A DNA stretch of 64,000 nt, from assembly GCA_018365455.1 (NCBI GenBank), contig JAGZJZ010000003.1:1-64000 (forward strand), read 5' to 3'. Numbering within the stretch: position 1 is the first letter of the stretch; each line of letters starts with the position of its first letter. Shown in pieces: positions 26,130-35,757 of the stretch. The stretch is from Clostridiales bacterium. GTDB lineage: Bacteria; Bacillota; Clostridia; Lachnospirales; Lachnospiraceae. Position numbers and translations under genes: made by a program. The notes under the pieces were generated by a model. It was not told where the DNA came from and made no database searches. It was given only the letters and a program-made list of their open reading frames with translations.

Positions 26130-27005
26130 TTATCCTTTCACGGCACCGCCGGTAAGTCCTGCCACAATCTGATCCGAAAACAGAAAATATATGATTATAA
26201 CAGGGATCAGCGCAACGGTTGCCGCTGCGAATACTTTATTCCAGTTTGCAAGGAAGTTGGCAGTATAGGAATATACCCCCAGTGTAAGGGTTCTCACGGA
26301 AGCCTTTGTCAAAAATACAAGGGGAAGATAAAAATCATTCCAGATTGTAACGAAATTCAGAAGCCCTACGGTAGCAATCACCGGTTTTGAAATAGGCGTA
26401 ATAATACTTTTAAATATCTGAAATTCACCTGCTCCGTCAATCCTTGCCGACTCAATCAGGGATTCCGGCAGCTCATTAAAAAACTTTGTAAAAACAAACA
26501 CCGGAAACGACATATTCGCGGTATAAATCAGCGCCAGTCCCAGCAGATTATTCGTCAGATGAAGCCTGGAAAGCATGATATAAAGCGGCAGTATCCCCAG
26601 TTGGATAGGGAACATCAGACCAACTAAAAAGTATGTCTGCAAGAACTTCCGGCTCTTAAACCGATACTGGGCAAGCCCGTATGCCACCATGGATGCCACC
26701 AGAATCAGGAGCAGTAAAGACACTCCAACCAGAAAAATACTGTTAAAGAAATAGCGGAAAAAACCATCTTCTCCCAGAACGATTTTAAAATTATCCAGGG
26801 TAAATTCTTTTGGAAATCCTATGGTATTATGAATCAGATCCTGCTTTGTTTTAAAGGAGGAAAGAATCGTATTTCCGATTAAAAAAATGGATAAAAAGGT
26901 GTAAATAACCAGAATGACTGAGATGATACTTTTCCCGATTACAGCCTTTTTTGATTCAATTCTTCTGTTAGATTTTTTTTGTCGTTTTCTCATCATTTTC
27001 CCCAT
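26130..27005 (-). CDS. Carbohydrate ABC transporter permease, MalG type
   Basis: The 291-residue product begins with a very basic segment (MGKMMRKRQKKSNRR), then six helices. The EAA loop reads IESARIDGAGEFQIFKSIITP. AGGAGGGG precedes ATG 27005. The gene starts 12 bp after the partner permease gene. With 27018-27914 and 28008-29411 it forms a CUT1-type importer without a local ATPase. Linkage to the rhamnosidase suggests rhamnose-containing oligosaccharides as cargo, which is inference. Confidence 0.92.
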   Translation of the reverse strand: MGKMMRKRQKKSNRRIESKKAVIGKSIISVILVIYTFLSIFLIGNTILSSFKTKQDLIHNTIGFPKEFTLDNFKIVLGEDGFFRYFFNSIFLVGVSLLLLILVASMVAYGLAQYRFKSRKFLQTYFLVGLMFPIQLGILPLYIMLSRLHLTNNLLGLALIYTANMSFPVFVFTKFFNELPESLIESARIDGAGEFQIFKSIITPISKPVIATVGLLNFVTIWNDFYLPLVFLTKASVRTLTLGVYSYTANFLANWNKVFAAATVALIPVIIIYFLFSDQIVAGLTGGAVKG

Positions 27006-27017
27006 TCCAATCCCCTC

Positions 27018-27914
27018 CTAATCCTTCTTACGCTTCAGTAATTTTGTAGTGACCAGCGAAAACGTAAGGATAATAATAAACATGGCAACGCTGATACTGG
27101 AACCAAATCCGATAGACGTTTCCCCGAAATAAGTGCCTCCAAAAGCGTAACGGTAGAATACCATATTGACAAAATCAATCTTATTATTCACCCCGCCCTG
27201 TGGGCCAACCAGGATATAAGGGATATCAAACATCGTCAGCGCATAGATCACGCTGAGCGTAATATTCGTAGACATAGATGCTCTTAGGGACGGCAGCACT
27301 ACATACCGGAACCGCTTCCATCCGCTTGCCCCGTCAATGATGCTGGCTTCAATTACTTCTTCCGGTATCTCCTGCATATCGGCATAAAAGATCATCATAC
27401 CGGAACCGATACACTGCCAGATTACCACCATTACAAATATTTTAAACACCAGATCCGGATTACCCAGCCAGGCGCTTTTTGCCTGGTTTCCAAACAGGCT
27501 TCCCAGGATATCATTAAGAACTCCAATATTGGGATCAAGCATAATGATTGCAAAAAATCCTACAATTGACGTACTGATTACGTAGGGTAAAAATAACATC
27601 ATGCGGATGTATTTGTGGCATTTGATCTTGATATAGATCATGTAGGCAAAAAAGATCTGCAGCGGCGTAATTACAAGCAATACGCAGACCAGATATTTAA
27701 TGTTGTTTCCCAGTGCATTGAAGAATATTTTTGACATTCTGGGATCAAACATCAGTTTTTTAAAATTGTCCAGACCGATAAACTTCATGTCTCCAATGCC
27801 GCTCCATTCAAAGAAGCTGAAGTATACAGCGCAGATTATCGGCACAATCATAAATATGGTATAAATCAAAAAACCCGGTGCTATAAAACCGATGTAAGCC
27901 TTTTTTTTTCTCAT
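27018..27914 (-). CDS. Carbohydrate ABC transporter permease, MalF type
   Basis: The 298-residue membrane protein has the EAA loop IEASIIDGASGWKRFRYVVLPSLRAS in its second half. AAAGGGGGAACC precedes ATG 27914. A perfect 12-bp hairpin (27945-27985) lies between this gene and the upstream binding-protein gene. It forms the transmembrane pore together with the MalG-type permease. Confidence 0.92.
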   Translation of the reverse strand: MRKKKAYIGFIAPGFLIYTIFMIVPIICAVYFSFFEWSGIGDMKFIGLDNFKKLMFDPRMSKIFFNALGNNIKYLVCVLLVITPLQIFFAYMIYIKIKCHKYIRMMLFLPYVISTSIVGFFAIIMLDPNIGVLNDILGSLFGNQAKSAWLGNPDLVFKIFVMVVIWQCIGSGMMIFYADMQEIPEEVIEASIIDGASGWKRFRYVVLPSLRASMSTNITLSVIYALTMFDIPYILVGPQGGVNNKIDFVNMVFYRYAFGGTYFGETSIGFGSSISVAMFIIILTFSLVTTKLLKRKKD

Positions 27915-27944
27915 TCCAGGTTCCCCCTTTTATCGTAAAATCAG

Positions 27945-27985
27945 GGGGTGTTGTACAAACACCCAACTGGATGGTACAACACCCC
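27945..27985 (-). other. Intercistronic hairpin between binding-protein and permease genes
   Basis: GGGGTGTTGTAC (27945-27956) and GTACAACACCCC (27974-27985) form a perfect 12-bp stem. No T run follows on the minus strand, so partial termination or 3'-end protection of the binding-protein message is more likely than full termination. Confidence 0.7.
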
Positions 27986-28007
27986 TCTTCTATCCGTCTA
28001 TCCTGTT

Positions 28008-29411
28008 TTAACGGGTCAGTGCCGCAAGTTCATCCGTAAATTCCTGTGCTGTCATACCTTTTGTGAATACTTTTGTCTGATCCTCTTCCCATACATTTCT
28101 TGGGCTTTCCCCTTCTTTTTCCAGATATCCCAGAATATTATAATAGCTCTCTGTCTGGATATCAAACTGGGCGATTTCATTAATTACTTCATTCTCCGAT
28201 ACGATTTTATCGGTACATGGAATGGAATCTAATGATTTTATCCAGGCTGTCTGTCCTTCCAGGCTGGCAAAATAGTTTACAAATGCAAGGGCTGCGTCCG
28301 GATTTTCGGTATCCTCGCTGACAGAGAATCCAACAGAGCTGGTTCCTACAAACGGCCTTGTTCCATCTTCTGTAGGCAGCTGGAATGCGCCGAAATTCAG
28401 TTCGGGGTTATTTTCCTGGATGGTCTGGATATTCCAGGTTCCTTCAATACACATAGCTGCGTCCCCTTTGGAGAATGCAAGCAATGCCCCGGATTCATCC
28501 ACTCCGGTATAACCCGGTCCATAATACCCTTTATCTGCCCATTCTAACATCTTGTTATATGCCGCTACGACTTTCGGATCATTTACCTTCGCTTCCCCGG
28601 TATCCACATATCCCTGAATCCAATCCAATGCTGTGGCAGCCAGGACCGGTTCAAACTGGAATAAGATAGCCCACGGATCGGAAGCACTAAATGAAATTGG
28701 AAGATAGCCTGCATCATTGACAGCAGCCAGAGCAGCTTCAAATTCACTGAATGTCTTCGGTACTTCCAGTCCCAGTTCTTTAAAAATGTCTTTGTTGTAG
28801 AACACTGCACGTCCGCCTACTTCAGCAGTAGGGGATGCGTAGACCTTATCGTCTACCTTAACAAGGCTCATTGCACTTGTCCCGTCATATAAAGAGAAAT
28901 CCACTTTATCGGTGAGATCCATTAACAGTCCCTGTTTTACATAAGCCTCCAGATTCGTGGTTGCGGTACCGTTTGTCCAGAACAGATCCGGTGTTTCTCC
29001 AGCCTGCATAGCTGTCTGGAGGAGATTGTAATACTGATCGGAAGTCTTAATCTGGTACTCTACCTCCACATTTGGATATTTTTTATTGAATCCTTCGATT
29101 ACGGCTTTCAGCGGTGCCTCAAACTGCGCCGTATGCTCCCAAACCACCAGTTTACCGCCAATGTCTGCCGCATTTGCATCCCCGCCTGTACTTTCTTTCT
29201 CTGATGCCTTATCTGTCGCCGTTTCGGTGGTTTCAGAAGCCTTAGCCTGTGTTTCTTCTGCCTTTTCTGTATCCGCAGCCGCTTTGGTGGTCTCCGCAGC
29301 TTTCGTCTCTTTTGCCTGTGTCTCCGCCGGCGCTGCGCCGCCTCCGCAGCCTGACAAAATACCTGCCGCCATACTTACGCACAATAAAGCACTGATCATT
29401 TTCTTCTTCAT
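28008..29411 (-). CDS. Extracellular solute-binding lipoprotein of a carbohydrate ABC importer
   Basis: The product has 467 residues from ATG 29411, chosen because GGGAGG precedes it and the lipoprotein signal follows directly (MKKKMISALLCVSMAAGI, lipobox LSGC). An Ala/Glu/Thr/Lys-rich linker of about 60 residues (AETQAKETKAAETTKAA...) separates the lipid anchor from the binding domain. The domain shows features of family 1 sugar-binding proteins (KLVVWEHTAQFEAPLKAVIEGFNKKYPNV, DAALAFVNYFASLEGQ). It would supply the permeases encoded downstream. The YesM/YesN pair encoded just upstream probably controls the operon. Confidence 0.92.
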   Translation of the reverse strand: MKKKMISALLCVSMAAGILSGCGGGAAPAETQAKETKAAETTKAAADTEKAEETQAKASETTETATDKASEKESTGGDANAADIGGKLVVWEHTAQFEAPLKAVIEGFNKKYPNVEVEYQIKTSDQYYNLLQTAMQAGETPDLFWTNGTATTNLEAYVKQGLLMDLTDKVDFSLYDGTSAMSLVKVDDKVYASPTAEVGGRAVFYNKDIFKELGLEVPKTFSEFEAALAAVNDAGYLPISFSASDPWAILFQFEPVLAATALDWIQGYVDTGEAKVNDPKVVAAYNKMLEWADKGYYGPGYTGVDESGALLAFSKGDAAMCIEGTWNIQTIQENNPELNFGAFQLPTEDGTRPFVGTSSVGFSVSEDTENPDAALAFVNYFASLEGQTAWIKSLDSIPCTDKIVSENEVINEIAQFDIQTESYYNILGYLEKEGESPRNVWEEDQTKVFTKGMTAQEFTDELAALTR

Positions 29412-29541
29412 ATCGATACCTCCCATATCATTTGATGTATTTATTCTAACAAGAAGGCTTCTTTTCCACTAGTAAGAAAATTTACTCATTTATTCAATAT
29501 CTTTCTGTCTTTTTCCGCTTCCTATCATTCTGTTCACAAAT

Positions 29542-31068
29542 TTAAGATTTGTTCACAAAATTTAGATCGGATTCCATAAATCCTCCTTTTCGAAACTCCC
29601 CAACCGTTTTTCCGGTAATCTGCTTGAAAACCCGGAAAAAATAATTACTGTTGGTTATTCCTACCTTTTCCGCAACTTCCTCCACCGACTCTTCTCCCTT
29701 TAACAGCATCGGTTTTGCTTTTTCTATCCGAAGGTAATTGAGATAATGAACAAACGTATCACCTGTATGTTTCTTGAAATATTGGCAGAAATAAGCCGTA
29801 CTCATATGGAAATATTCGGCAACCTCTTTCAGAGACAGTTCTTTGGCATAGTTCTCTTCCAGATACAATTCCATTTTCTCAGCAATACTCTCTTTATCCA
29901 TGAGATAAGACTGAACCCGCTTTCGAATATCCGACAGCCACAGCAGTAGTTCCTGCCCGGAATCGAAACCATTTACCCAGATATAATTTGGTGCTTCCTC
30001 TCCGGGAAACAGTTTATGAAGCTCTGTCTGGTAATATTTACTCAGATAATCTTCCATCTCATGTATAAACTTCACTGCCTGAAGCTTTACCTCTTCCGGC
30101 GGCCGGTTCGCCTCCTTCTCCGCTTTTAAAAACCGCTCCATCTGTATCGATGCCTGCTCCATCCAGTGCTCACTGAATGCTTCTTCTTTTTCAAATACAG
30201 GCGCAGCCATCTCTTGCTCACGTGGAATAGCATGCTGAAGATCAATCAGTCTGGACATTTCATAGTAAAAAGACAGGCTGCAGCCATCTTTGGCTTCTTT
30301 ATAATAATGATTTACCTGACTCAGACTGTCAAATGTCTCCGAGATAGAAAGGTATAGATTTTTATTAAAATAATTCTTCATATTCTTTCTGGCATTCTGA
30401 TAAAAATCCAGTACTTTCTTATTGACCTGTTCGGTAGTCTCATCCGCTTCAAAGCGCAGAATACAGAACACTTCCTTCCCATGCCGTAAAAAACACTCTC
30501 CCATATGGTTAATATTCAATATCTCCTGGAGGATCTCAACAAGAAAATCATAATCGGTATTTTCCTCGCTGATCGTGGTTCGCTCTCCGGTTCCCCGCAG
30601 GTTTATATAAGCTATTCGATAACATTGTTCTCCCTCTCTATCTTCAAAAAAAGCCGGATTATCATTTCTGCCCGTGGAGATTATCCCCTTTTTTAATTTT
30701 TTCTGGTATATCTCGCATACCAGTTTAGGAAGCTCATCTTCTGACAGCTCATGCTTTAATATGTATTTATCCACCCCCAGCTCCATAGCACTTCTGGCAT
30801 AAGAGAAGTCTTCATAGCAGCTCAGAACAATCACTGCCATATGGGTCATCTGGGATTTCAGATGCCGGATCAAATCCAGCCCTGTCTCACCGGTCAGACG
30901 AATATCCGTAATCAGAACATCTGCCGTATTATTCCGAAAATAATGTTCTGCATCTTCACCGGAGCCAAAAGCCGCCGCTACTTTCAGTTCGGCTGAATAT
31001 TCATCCAGACACATTTTCATACCTAAACGGACCAGCATTTCATCTTCTACAATAACAATATTAATCAA
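29542..31068 (-). CDS. YesN-type response regulator with AraC DNA-binding domain
   Basis: The product has 508 residues. Residues 1-120 form a receiver domain (IVIVEDEMLVR with acidic pocket residues Glu8-Asp9, phospho-acceptor Asp in DVLITDIRL near 55). The middle is a long linker. The C-terminal 100 residues are an AraC domain (VAEYFHMSTAYFCQYFKKHTG, then VEEVAEKVGITNSNYFFRVFKQ). The start is TTG 31068, preceded by GGGAGG; it overlaps the kinase gene by 8 bp. It should activate the binding-protein and permease operon immediately downstream. Confidence 0.92.
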   Translation of the reverse strand: MINIVIVEDEMLVRLGMKMCLDEYSAELKVAAAFGSGEDAEHYFRNNTADVLITDIRLTGETGLDLIRHLKSQMTHMAVIVLSCYEDFSYARSAMELGVDKYILKHELSEDELPKLVCEIYQKKLKKGIISTGRNDNPAFFEDREGEQCYRIAYINLRGTGERTTISEENTDYDFLVEILQEILNINHMGECFLRHGKEVFCILRFEADETTEQVNKKVLDFYQNARKNMKNYFNKNLYLSISETFDSLSQVNHYYKEAKDGCSLSFYYEMSRLIDLQHAIPREQEMAAPVFEKEEAFSEHWMEQASIQMERFLKAEKEANRPPEEVKLQAVKFIHEMEDYLSKYYQTELHKLFPGEEAPNYIWVNGFDSGQELLLWLSDIRKRVQSYLMDKESIAEKMELYLEENYAKELSLKEVAEYFHMSTAYFCQYFKKHTGDTFVHYLNYLRIEKAKPMLLKGEESVEEVAEKVGITNSNYFFRVFKQITGKTVGEFRKGGFMESDLNFVNKS

Positions 31069-32821
31069 AATTTACACCATCCTCCCTGTCGATAACCGGA
31101 AGCCGCAATAGAACTTCCGTCCCTTCGTTCTCACAGCTTGTGATAGACACCCGGTAGTTCTCCCCATAGTTTAAGCGGATCCGCTCCATGACATTAACGA
31201 TGCCCACGTGATCCATCCCCTTGGAGGTATCCTTGGCATCACAATCCGTCAGAACACTGGTATCAAACCCTTTTCCATTATCTGTGATCTTTACATAAAG
31301 TGCATCCTCTTTATAAAACTCCATGAGAATTCTGCCCCCATCCGGCTTGTCTCCAAAGGCATACTGAATACAGTTTTCCACAAAAGGCTGCAAAAGGAGT
31401 TTTAATATTTTTAAGTCTCTCAGTTCACTGGGCAGATCATATTCAAAATCAAAATTCATGAACCGCATTTTCTGGATATACACATAGCAGCCCAGCAGTT
31501 CTACTTCCTGCCCAAGGGTTATTTCCTCATTGGTATGATAGGTAACGCTGACCATTAGTTTAATCAGGGACTCAATCATCTTCTTGATGTTCGTCTGCTT
31601 ATTTGCCGCCGCCATCCATTTAATGGTATTCAGGGTATTGTAAATAAAATGCGGTCCGATCTGCATAGAAAGTACTTTGATCTTTTCTTCATTCTTTGCT
31701 TTTTCTTCCTCCCGGATATCCTGGATCAGACATTGTATTTCATCCACCATATAGTTAAAATTCGCTGTCAGCATTCCCATTTCATCCCCACTTGTATTTT
31801 CCTCAATCCTCTGAAAATCCCGCTGGGACACTCTGCGAAGGCCTGCACTTAAGTTTTGCATAGGCTTAAAAATATAGTGAGACAAAATGTAATATGCCGT
31901 GAACAGGAAAACCGCATAGAGGCATGCTGTCACCGCAGCCATCCACTTAATATAAATTACATCCTTAAAAATAACACTTTGATCCGTTACCGTTAAGAGT
32001 ACCCAGTCATTTACCTCGGAGGAGGAACAAACCACCGTTTTTTCTTTTCCGGTATCCGGATCACGATAGGAAAAGGATCCGTTTTGCTGCGTAAGTGCCT
32101 TTGTAAACAGTTCTCCATTCTGAACCATCCCTGTATCTTCTTCATAATTGCTGGTCACGATGTGCCTGTTCTGGGAAATGATATAGTAATCCGTACCAGC
32201 TTCATGATATATGGGATTTTTTAAAATATTGGTAAACAGATCCTCTGAAAAAAACAGCCAAAGTGTCCCTACATTTTGATTCGCCGAGTTGATTGCCCTT
32301 GCCAGTGCAAAGTTTTTCGGCCTTTGATTATAGGATGCAGACATCTGTTCGGTGGGAATCCAGACCACTTTCCCTTTTTTATCCAGAACCTGATCCAGAT
32401 GTTCGTCCAGATATTCCTCCCAGTTCAGATAGTGATAACCGGATTTATAAATTGTCCCATTCAGATCCAGTACGGCGGAAACAATATATTTCTCAGAATT
32501 CACGATACTGCTTAGCAGCTGGGATATGTACTTGTCTTCCTTTGAGTAGTCCTCCCGGTTAATATAATTCTTGGCAGCCTCATTATAATACAGGGACATG
32601 GAGGTATCCTTAAAACTGGAAAACTGCAACTCGATATTTTTATGGGTTTCTTTCATGATGTTCTGCTTTTCTGCAATGATGCTCTTTAACGCATATGAAA
32701 AATAGCTTTTTACAAAAAAGCCTAAAAAGAAAATGCTTGGAATGATAACACAGACAACAAAAATAACAATAATCTTGCTTTTTAGCTGAAAAATGAATTG
32801 ATGATGGCGTCTTTCTTTCAT
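31061..32821 (-). CDS. YesM-type sensor histidine kinase
   Basis: The 586-residue product has a helix near residues 13-37, an extracellular sensor of about 250 residues, and a second helix near 285-310. A HAMP-like segment follows (FKPMQNLSAGLRRVSQRDF). The His-kinase motif reads GPHFIYNTLNTIKWMA; the usual first His-Pro is Gly-Pro here, while the phospho-acceptor His is kept. An ATPase domain with the N box (FVENCIQYAF) and G box (ITDNGKGFD) ends the protein. This is the HPK7/LytS-like class that pairs with YesN regulators of sugar operons. Confidence 0.92.
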   Translation of the reverse strand: MKERRHHQFIFQLKSKIIVIFVVCVIIPSIFFLGFFVKSYFSYALKSIIAEKQNIMKETHKNIELQFSSFKDTSMSLYYNEAAKNYINREDYSKEDKYISQLLSSIVNSEKYIVSAVLDLNGTIYKSGYHYLNWEEYLDEHLDQVLDKKGKVVWIPTEQMSASYNQRPKNFALARAINSANQNVGTLWLFFSEDLFTNILKNPIYHEAGTDYYIISQNRHIVTSNYEEDTGMVQNGELFTKALTQQNGSFSYRDPDTGKEKTVVCSSSEVNDWVLLTVTDQSVIFKDVIYIKWMAAVTACLYAVFLFTAYYILSHYIFKPMQNLSAGLRRVSQRDFQRIEENTSGDEMGMLTANFNYMVDEIQCLIQDIREEEKAKNEEKIKVLSMQIGPHFIYNTLNTIKWMAAANKQTNIKKMIESLIKLMVSVTYHTNEEITLGQEVELLGCYVYIQKMRFMNFDFEYDLPSELRDLKILKLLLQPFVENCIQYAFGDKPDGGRILMEFYKEDALYVKITDNGKGFDTSVLTDCDAKDTSKGMDHVGIVNVMERIRLNYGENYRVSITSCENEGTEVLLRLPVIDREDGVNFD

Positions 32822-32904
32822 AGAACCCCCCGTTCTATTTAAAAATTCTGTATATTTTGATATTTTTCCCTATATTTTAATATATAACAAAAAAGAAAGA
32901 ATGT

Positions 32905-32923
32905 CAAAAAGGACAACCTTTTG
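32905..32923 (-). terminator. Possible weak terminator after the ArsR-type gene
   Basis: CAAAAAGG and CCTTTTG form a short hairpin with a 4-nt loop. On the minus strand T-rich sequence follows within 20 bp. The stem is short, so this is tentative. Confidence 0.35.
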
Positions 32924-32974
32924 CAGGCTGCCCTATCTATGATTCTCATATTTACTTTTCGATATTTGTTCCGA

Positions 32975-33892
32975 TCATTCATTTTCATAATGAACCCGAA
33001 CCATAATATCCTGGTTATAATTTCCGAAACCGGAACCAAATAACGTGAGTCCGCCCACATGCTCTGATTCCTTCTCCACTTCAAAGCGAAACCGGATTAT
33101 CCCTGCCTTTTCCAGCTGCAGCTGATCCAGTCCCACATCCGATATCTGCAGTCCATCCACATATGTACCGCTTTGGTTGATGACCAACATTTTTAAAAGA
33201 CCGTACTGGTTCAGGGTTCTGCTCCACCACAGCGGGGTATAAATGCCGTGTCTTCCTCCGAAATCACCGGGACTTGTCCATTTTCCAAGAGACTGTCCAT
33301 TGAGTTTGAAGGTGACATCCGACATCCATTCATTGTTATAACTGGGTGCCTCGGATGAGATCTCAAAACACAGTGTGATCTGGGATATCTGATGACCGGG
33401 CGATAATAATCTGGACATATTATATTCCACATATCCCTGGGCGAACCAGATAATACCCGCATCTACGTGCTCGGGACTTGCAAAATCTTCCGGATTATCC
33501 CACCCCCCAATGCGGTGATCCCCTGCAGCCAGCCCGCAGGTGGGGTATACCTCATAATCGCAATAATCCCCCACCTTAAACTCTGTCTCTAAAAGGCTCA
33601 TTTCTTTTTTGTCCTGTTCCTTCGCATCCACCAGAATTTCATTTACCTTCAGCCGGCAGATTTTCTGATTTCCTCTTCCACCGCATTCTGTCAGTACATC
33701 GATAATCCCCGCCTCTGACAGTTTTTTAATATGGCTGGTAATGGCTCCGTTTGTAATATGAAGTGCCGATGCCAGTTCCCGCATATTCATTTCTTTATTT
33801 TTTATAAGCAGCTTTATGATATTTACTCTGAGATCGGAACCCAGGGCTTTAAATACCGCAGCGCCTTCTTCTAAACTGTTAATAACCAGCAT
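32975..33892 (-). CDS. ArsR-type winged-helix regulator with large C-terminal beta domain
   Basis: The 305-residue product starts with an ArsR-like winged helix (KALGSDLRVNIIKLLIKNKEMNMRELASALHITNGAITSHIKKL, residues 15-60). No metal-binding Cys or His cluster is visible there. The remaining 200 residues form a beta-rich domain with FKVGDYCDYEVYPTCGLA and several Trp-containing strands, likely a ligand-binding jelly-roll. This architecture occurs with glycosidase operons in Lachnospiraceae. GGGAGGATAAAAT precedes ATG 33892. It lies upstream of the YesM gene in the same direction and could add a second layer of sugar control. That role is inference. Confidence 0.75.
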   Translation of the reverse strand: MLVINSLEEGAAVFKALGSDLRVNIIKLLIKNKEMNMRELASALHITNGAITSHIKKLSEAGIIDVLTECGGRGNQKICRLKVNEILVDAKEQDKKEMSLLETEFKVGDYCDYEVYPTCGLAAGDHRIGGWDNPEDFASPEHVDAGIIWFAQGYVEYNMSRLLSPGHQISQITLCFEISSEAPSYNNEWMSDVTFKLNGQSLGKWTSPGDFGGRHGIYTPLWWSRTLNQYGLLKMLVINQSGTYVDGLQISDVGLDQLQLEKAGIIRFRFEVEKESEHVGGLTLFGSGFGNYNQDIMVRVHYENE

Positions 33893-33924
33893 ATTTTATC
33901 CTCCCTGAAATACTCACCCGTATC

Positions 33925-35754
33925 TTAAAAGTGAAATTTCTTATGCAGTTCCACCATAAAATCTTTCCATTTAAAGATAACCAGTGCCGCAATAAATAAA
34001 AATGACAGCCCCGAACAGATCACAGAAGGATAGTGGACGCCGACGCACCCGGTCAGAAGCAACAAAAACGGGACAATTCCAACGCCTGCTGACATCACAT
34101 AATAGATCATATACTCCGGCGGAGTTAACTGCTGTACCTTGGAAATTGTCAGAATCGAAATGGTGGTTAACAGGCTGATCCCAGGCAGTACATAATCAAT
34201 TGACCACCTGTTCCACCCCGTAAATGCATCCCAGGCGAGGCAGCAGGCAATGATAAGCAATAGCTGCCACATGGCATTTTTCAGCAGATTCCGACGTTTG
34301 TAAAAGCCTACTGCAAGTGCCAGCCACATACAGAGCATGGCTCCGCCTACAAACAGCGACCAGATGCTGTGGGGCGTTATAATTACATTTGCCATCACAC
34401 AGATTACCACGGCTGCCAGGCATAAGAAAGAAAACAGCTTAAAAAACTGCATTCCGGGATATACCGGTTTTCTCTTTTCCGGGTATTTATCCTTTAACAT
34501 CTCCACTTCAATGCCCTGTTCATTTAAAATGCGGAAAAAATTCCGCTGTACATTTTCACTTTCAAATCTGGATGTAAAGCTTAGAACAACATGATCTTCA
34601 AAAGAGCACATGCAAAGTTCCGTTTTCGGCGTACTGGTGAACACATGGAACCATTTGATATATGGCCGATATACTTCCGGCATGTCCACAACGCCCATAT
34701 TTGAAAAGATTGCGGTAACATTTTTGGAGGTAAACTTTGCCCCTGCAAGCAGACAGAGATTCTTGAACGCCAGTGGAGCAACTCTTAAAAAAGGATTCTG
34801 CTCCAGGTTCATGAATTCATTCATCCTGCCAGCAACCCGCTCCTTGGTAAGTTCACTTTTAAAAAACTCTTTCACATGGTTTACCACGTCTTTAAATGTG
34901 GTAACACCTGTTTCAAACTGGTATCCCGCATCAATCCAGCTAAAAAAATTAAGCATGGACTGGGATGGAAAATATTTGCGCAGATTTACCGGTATCATCA
35001 GAACAACCGGATATTTTTCCTGTCTGGGACTCATTTCCCGGTGAATAGCGCACAGATAGACTGCTGTGAGAAATACGGTCATTGACACGCCATATTCCCT
35101 AGATTTATCTAAAAGCTGCTTTACGGAAACCATTCCTTCCGTAATGTGCATATTTTCGTAATCTGACTTCAATCCCCGCAACTGATAGGAATGAACTGAT
35201 TTTTGTTTTACATCTGATTTCTCATCAGATTTTGTTTTGGAATAATATTTAAAGAAGCTGTCATCTTCCATGTCTGCATCGGTAAGATCCTGTGTGTCCA
35301 GAGGTACTTCTTCCGTAAAATCCTCTTTGTGGGCAGCCAGAATATAATTTTTCACCAGTTCTCTGGTAAACTGCATCGCTCCCGTTCCATCGGTCAACGC
35401 ATGGAAAACCTCAAAGTTTATTCTGTTTTTGAAATAGGTTACTTCAAATAAAAGACTCTTCTTATCCCGGACATAGATATTGCTGCACGGAAGCTTACTC
35501 TCTTCCTTCACTACAGGGCGCAGAGGGCTTTTCTCCAGATAGAACCAGAAAAAGCCTTTTCGCATCACAGAACAGAACATGGGATAAGCCTCGATGGTCT
35601 TATCCAATGCCTCCTGCAGGATTTCTCCCTGGATTGTTTCCTTTAAATCACAGGAAAAACGAAATACCCTGGTATCCTTCTTTCCGCTGGTAGCCGGAAA
35701 TATCTTCGCCGCATTATCTAATTTTCGCCAACGGGCCAGCTTGGTCTCAGCCAT
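33925..35754 (-). CDS. Condensation/acyltransferase-domain protein with C-terminal membrane domain (DUF6320-like)
   Basis: The 609-residue product has two parts. Residues 1-420 resemble the condensation/alcohol acetyltransferase fold, with HALTDGTGAMQF near 119-130 matching the HxxxDG catalytic motif. Residues 455-600 contain about five to six hydrophobic segments, ending in WKDFMVELHKKFHF. The fusion suggests a membrane-anchored acyltransferase acting on a lipid or cell-surface substrate. AGGGGGTCTAGGAA precedes ATG 35754. The gene starts 3 bp after the esterase gene ends, in an operon with SseB. The reaction is unknown. Confidence 0.75.
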   Translation of the reverse strand: MAETKLARWRKLDNAAKIFPATSGKKDTRVFRFSCDLKETIQGEILQEALDKTIEAYPMFCSVMRKGFFWFYLEKSPLRPVVKEESKLPCSNIYVRDKKSLLFEVTYFKNRINFEVFHALTDGTGAMQFTRELVKNYILAAHKEDFTEEVPLDTQDLTDADMEDDSFFKYYSKTKSDEKSDVKQKSVHSYQLRGLKSDYENMHITEGMVSVKQLLDKSREYGVSMTVFLTAVYLCAIHREMSPRQEKYPVVLMIPVNLRKYFPSQSMLNFFSWIDAGYQFETGVTTFKDVVNHVKEFFKSELTKERVAGRMNEFMNLEQNPFLRVAPLAFKNLCLLAGAKFTSKNVTAIFSNMGVVDMPEVYRPYIKWFHVFTSTPKTELCMCSFEDHVVLSFTSRFESENVQRNFFRILNEQGIEVEMLKDKYPEKRKPVYPGMQFFKLFSFLCLAAVVICVMANVIITPHSIWSLFVGGAMLCMWLALAVGFYKRRNLLKNAMWQLLLIIACCLAWDAFTGWNRWSIDYVLPGISLLTTISILTISKVQQLTPPEYMIYYVMSAGVGIVPFLLLLTGCVGVHYPSVICSGLSFLFIAALVIFKWKDFMVELHKKFHF

Positions 35755-35757
35755 TTC

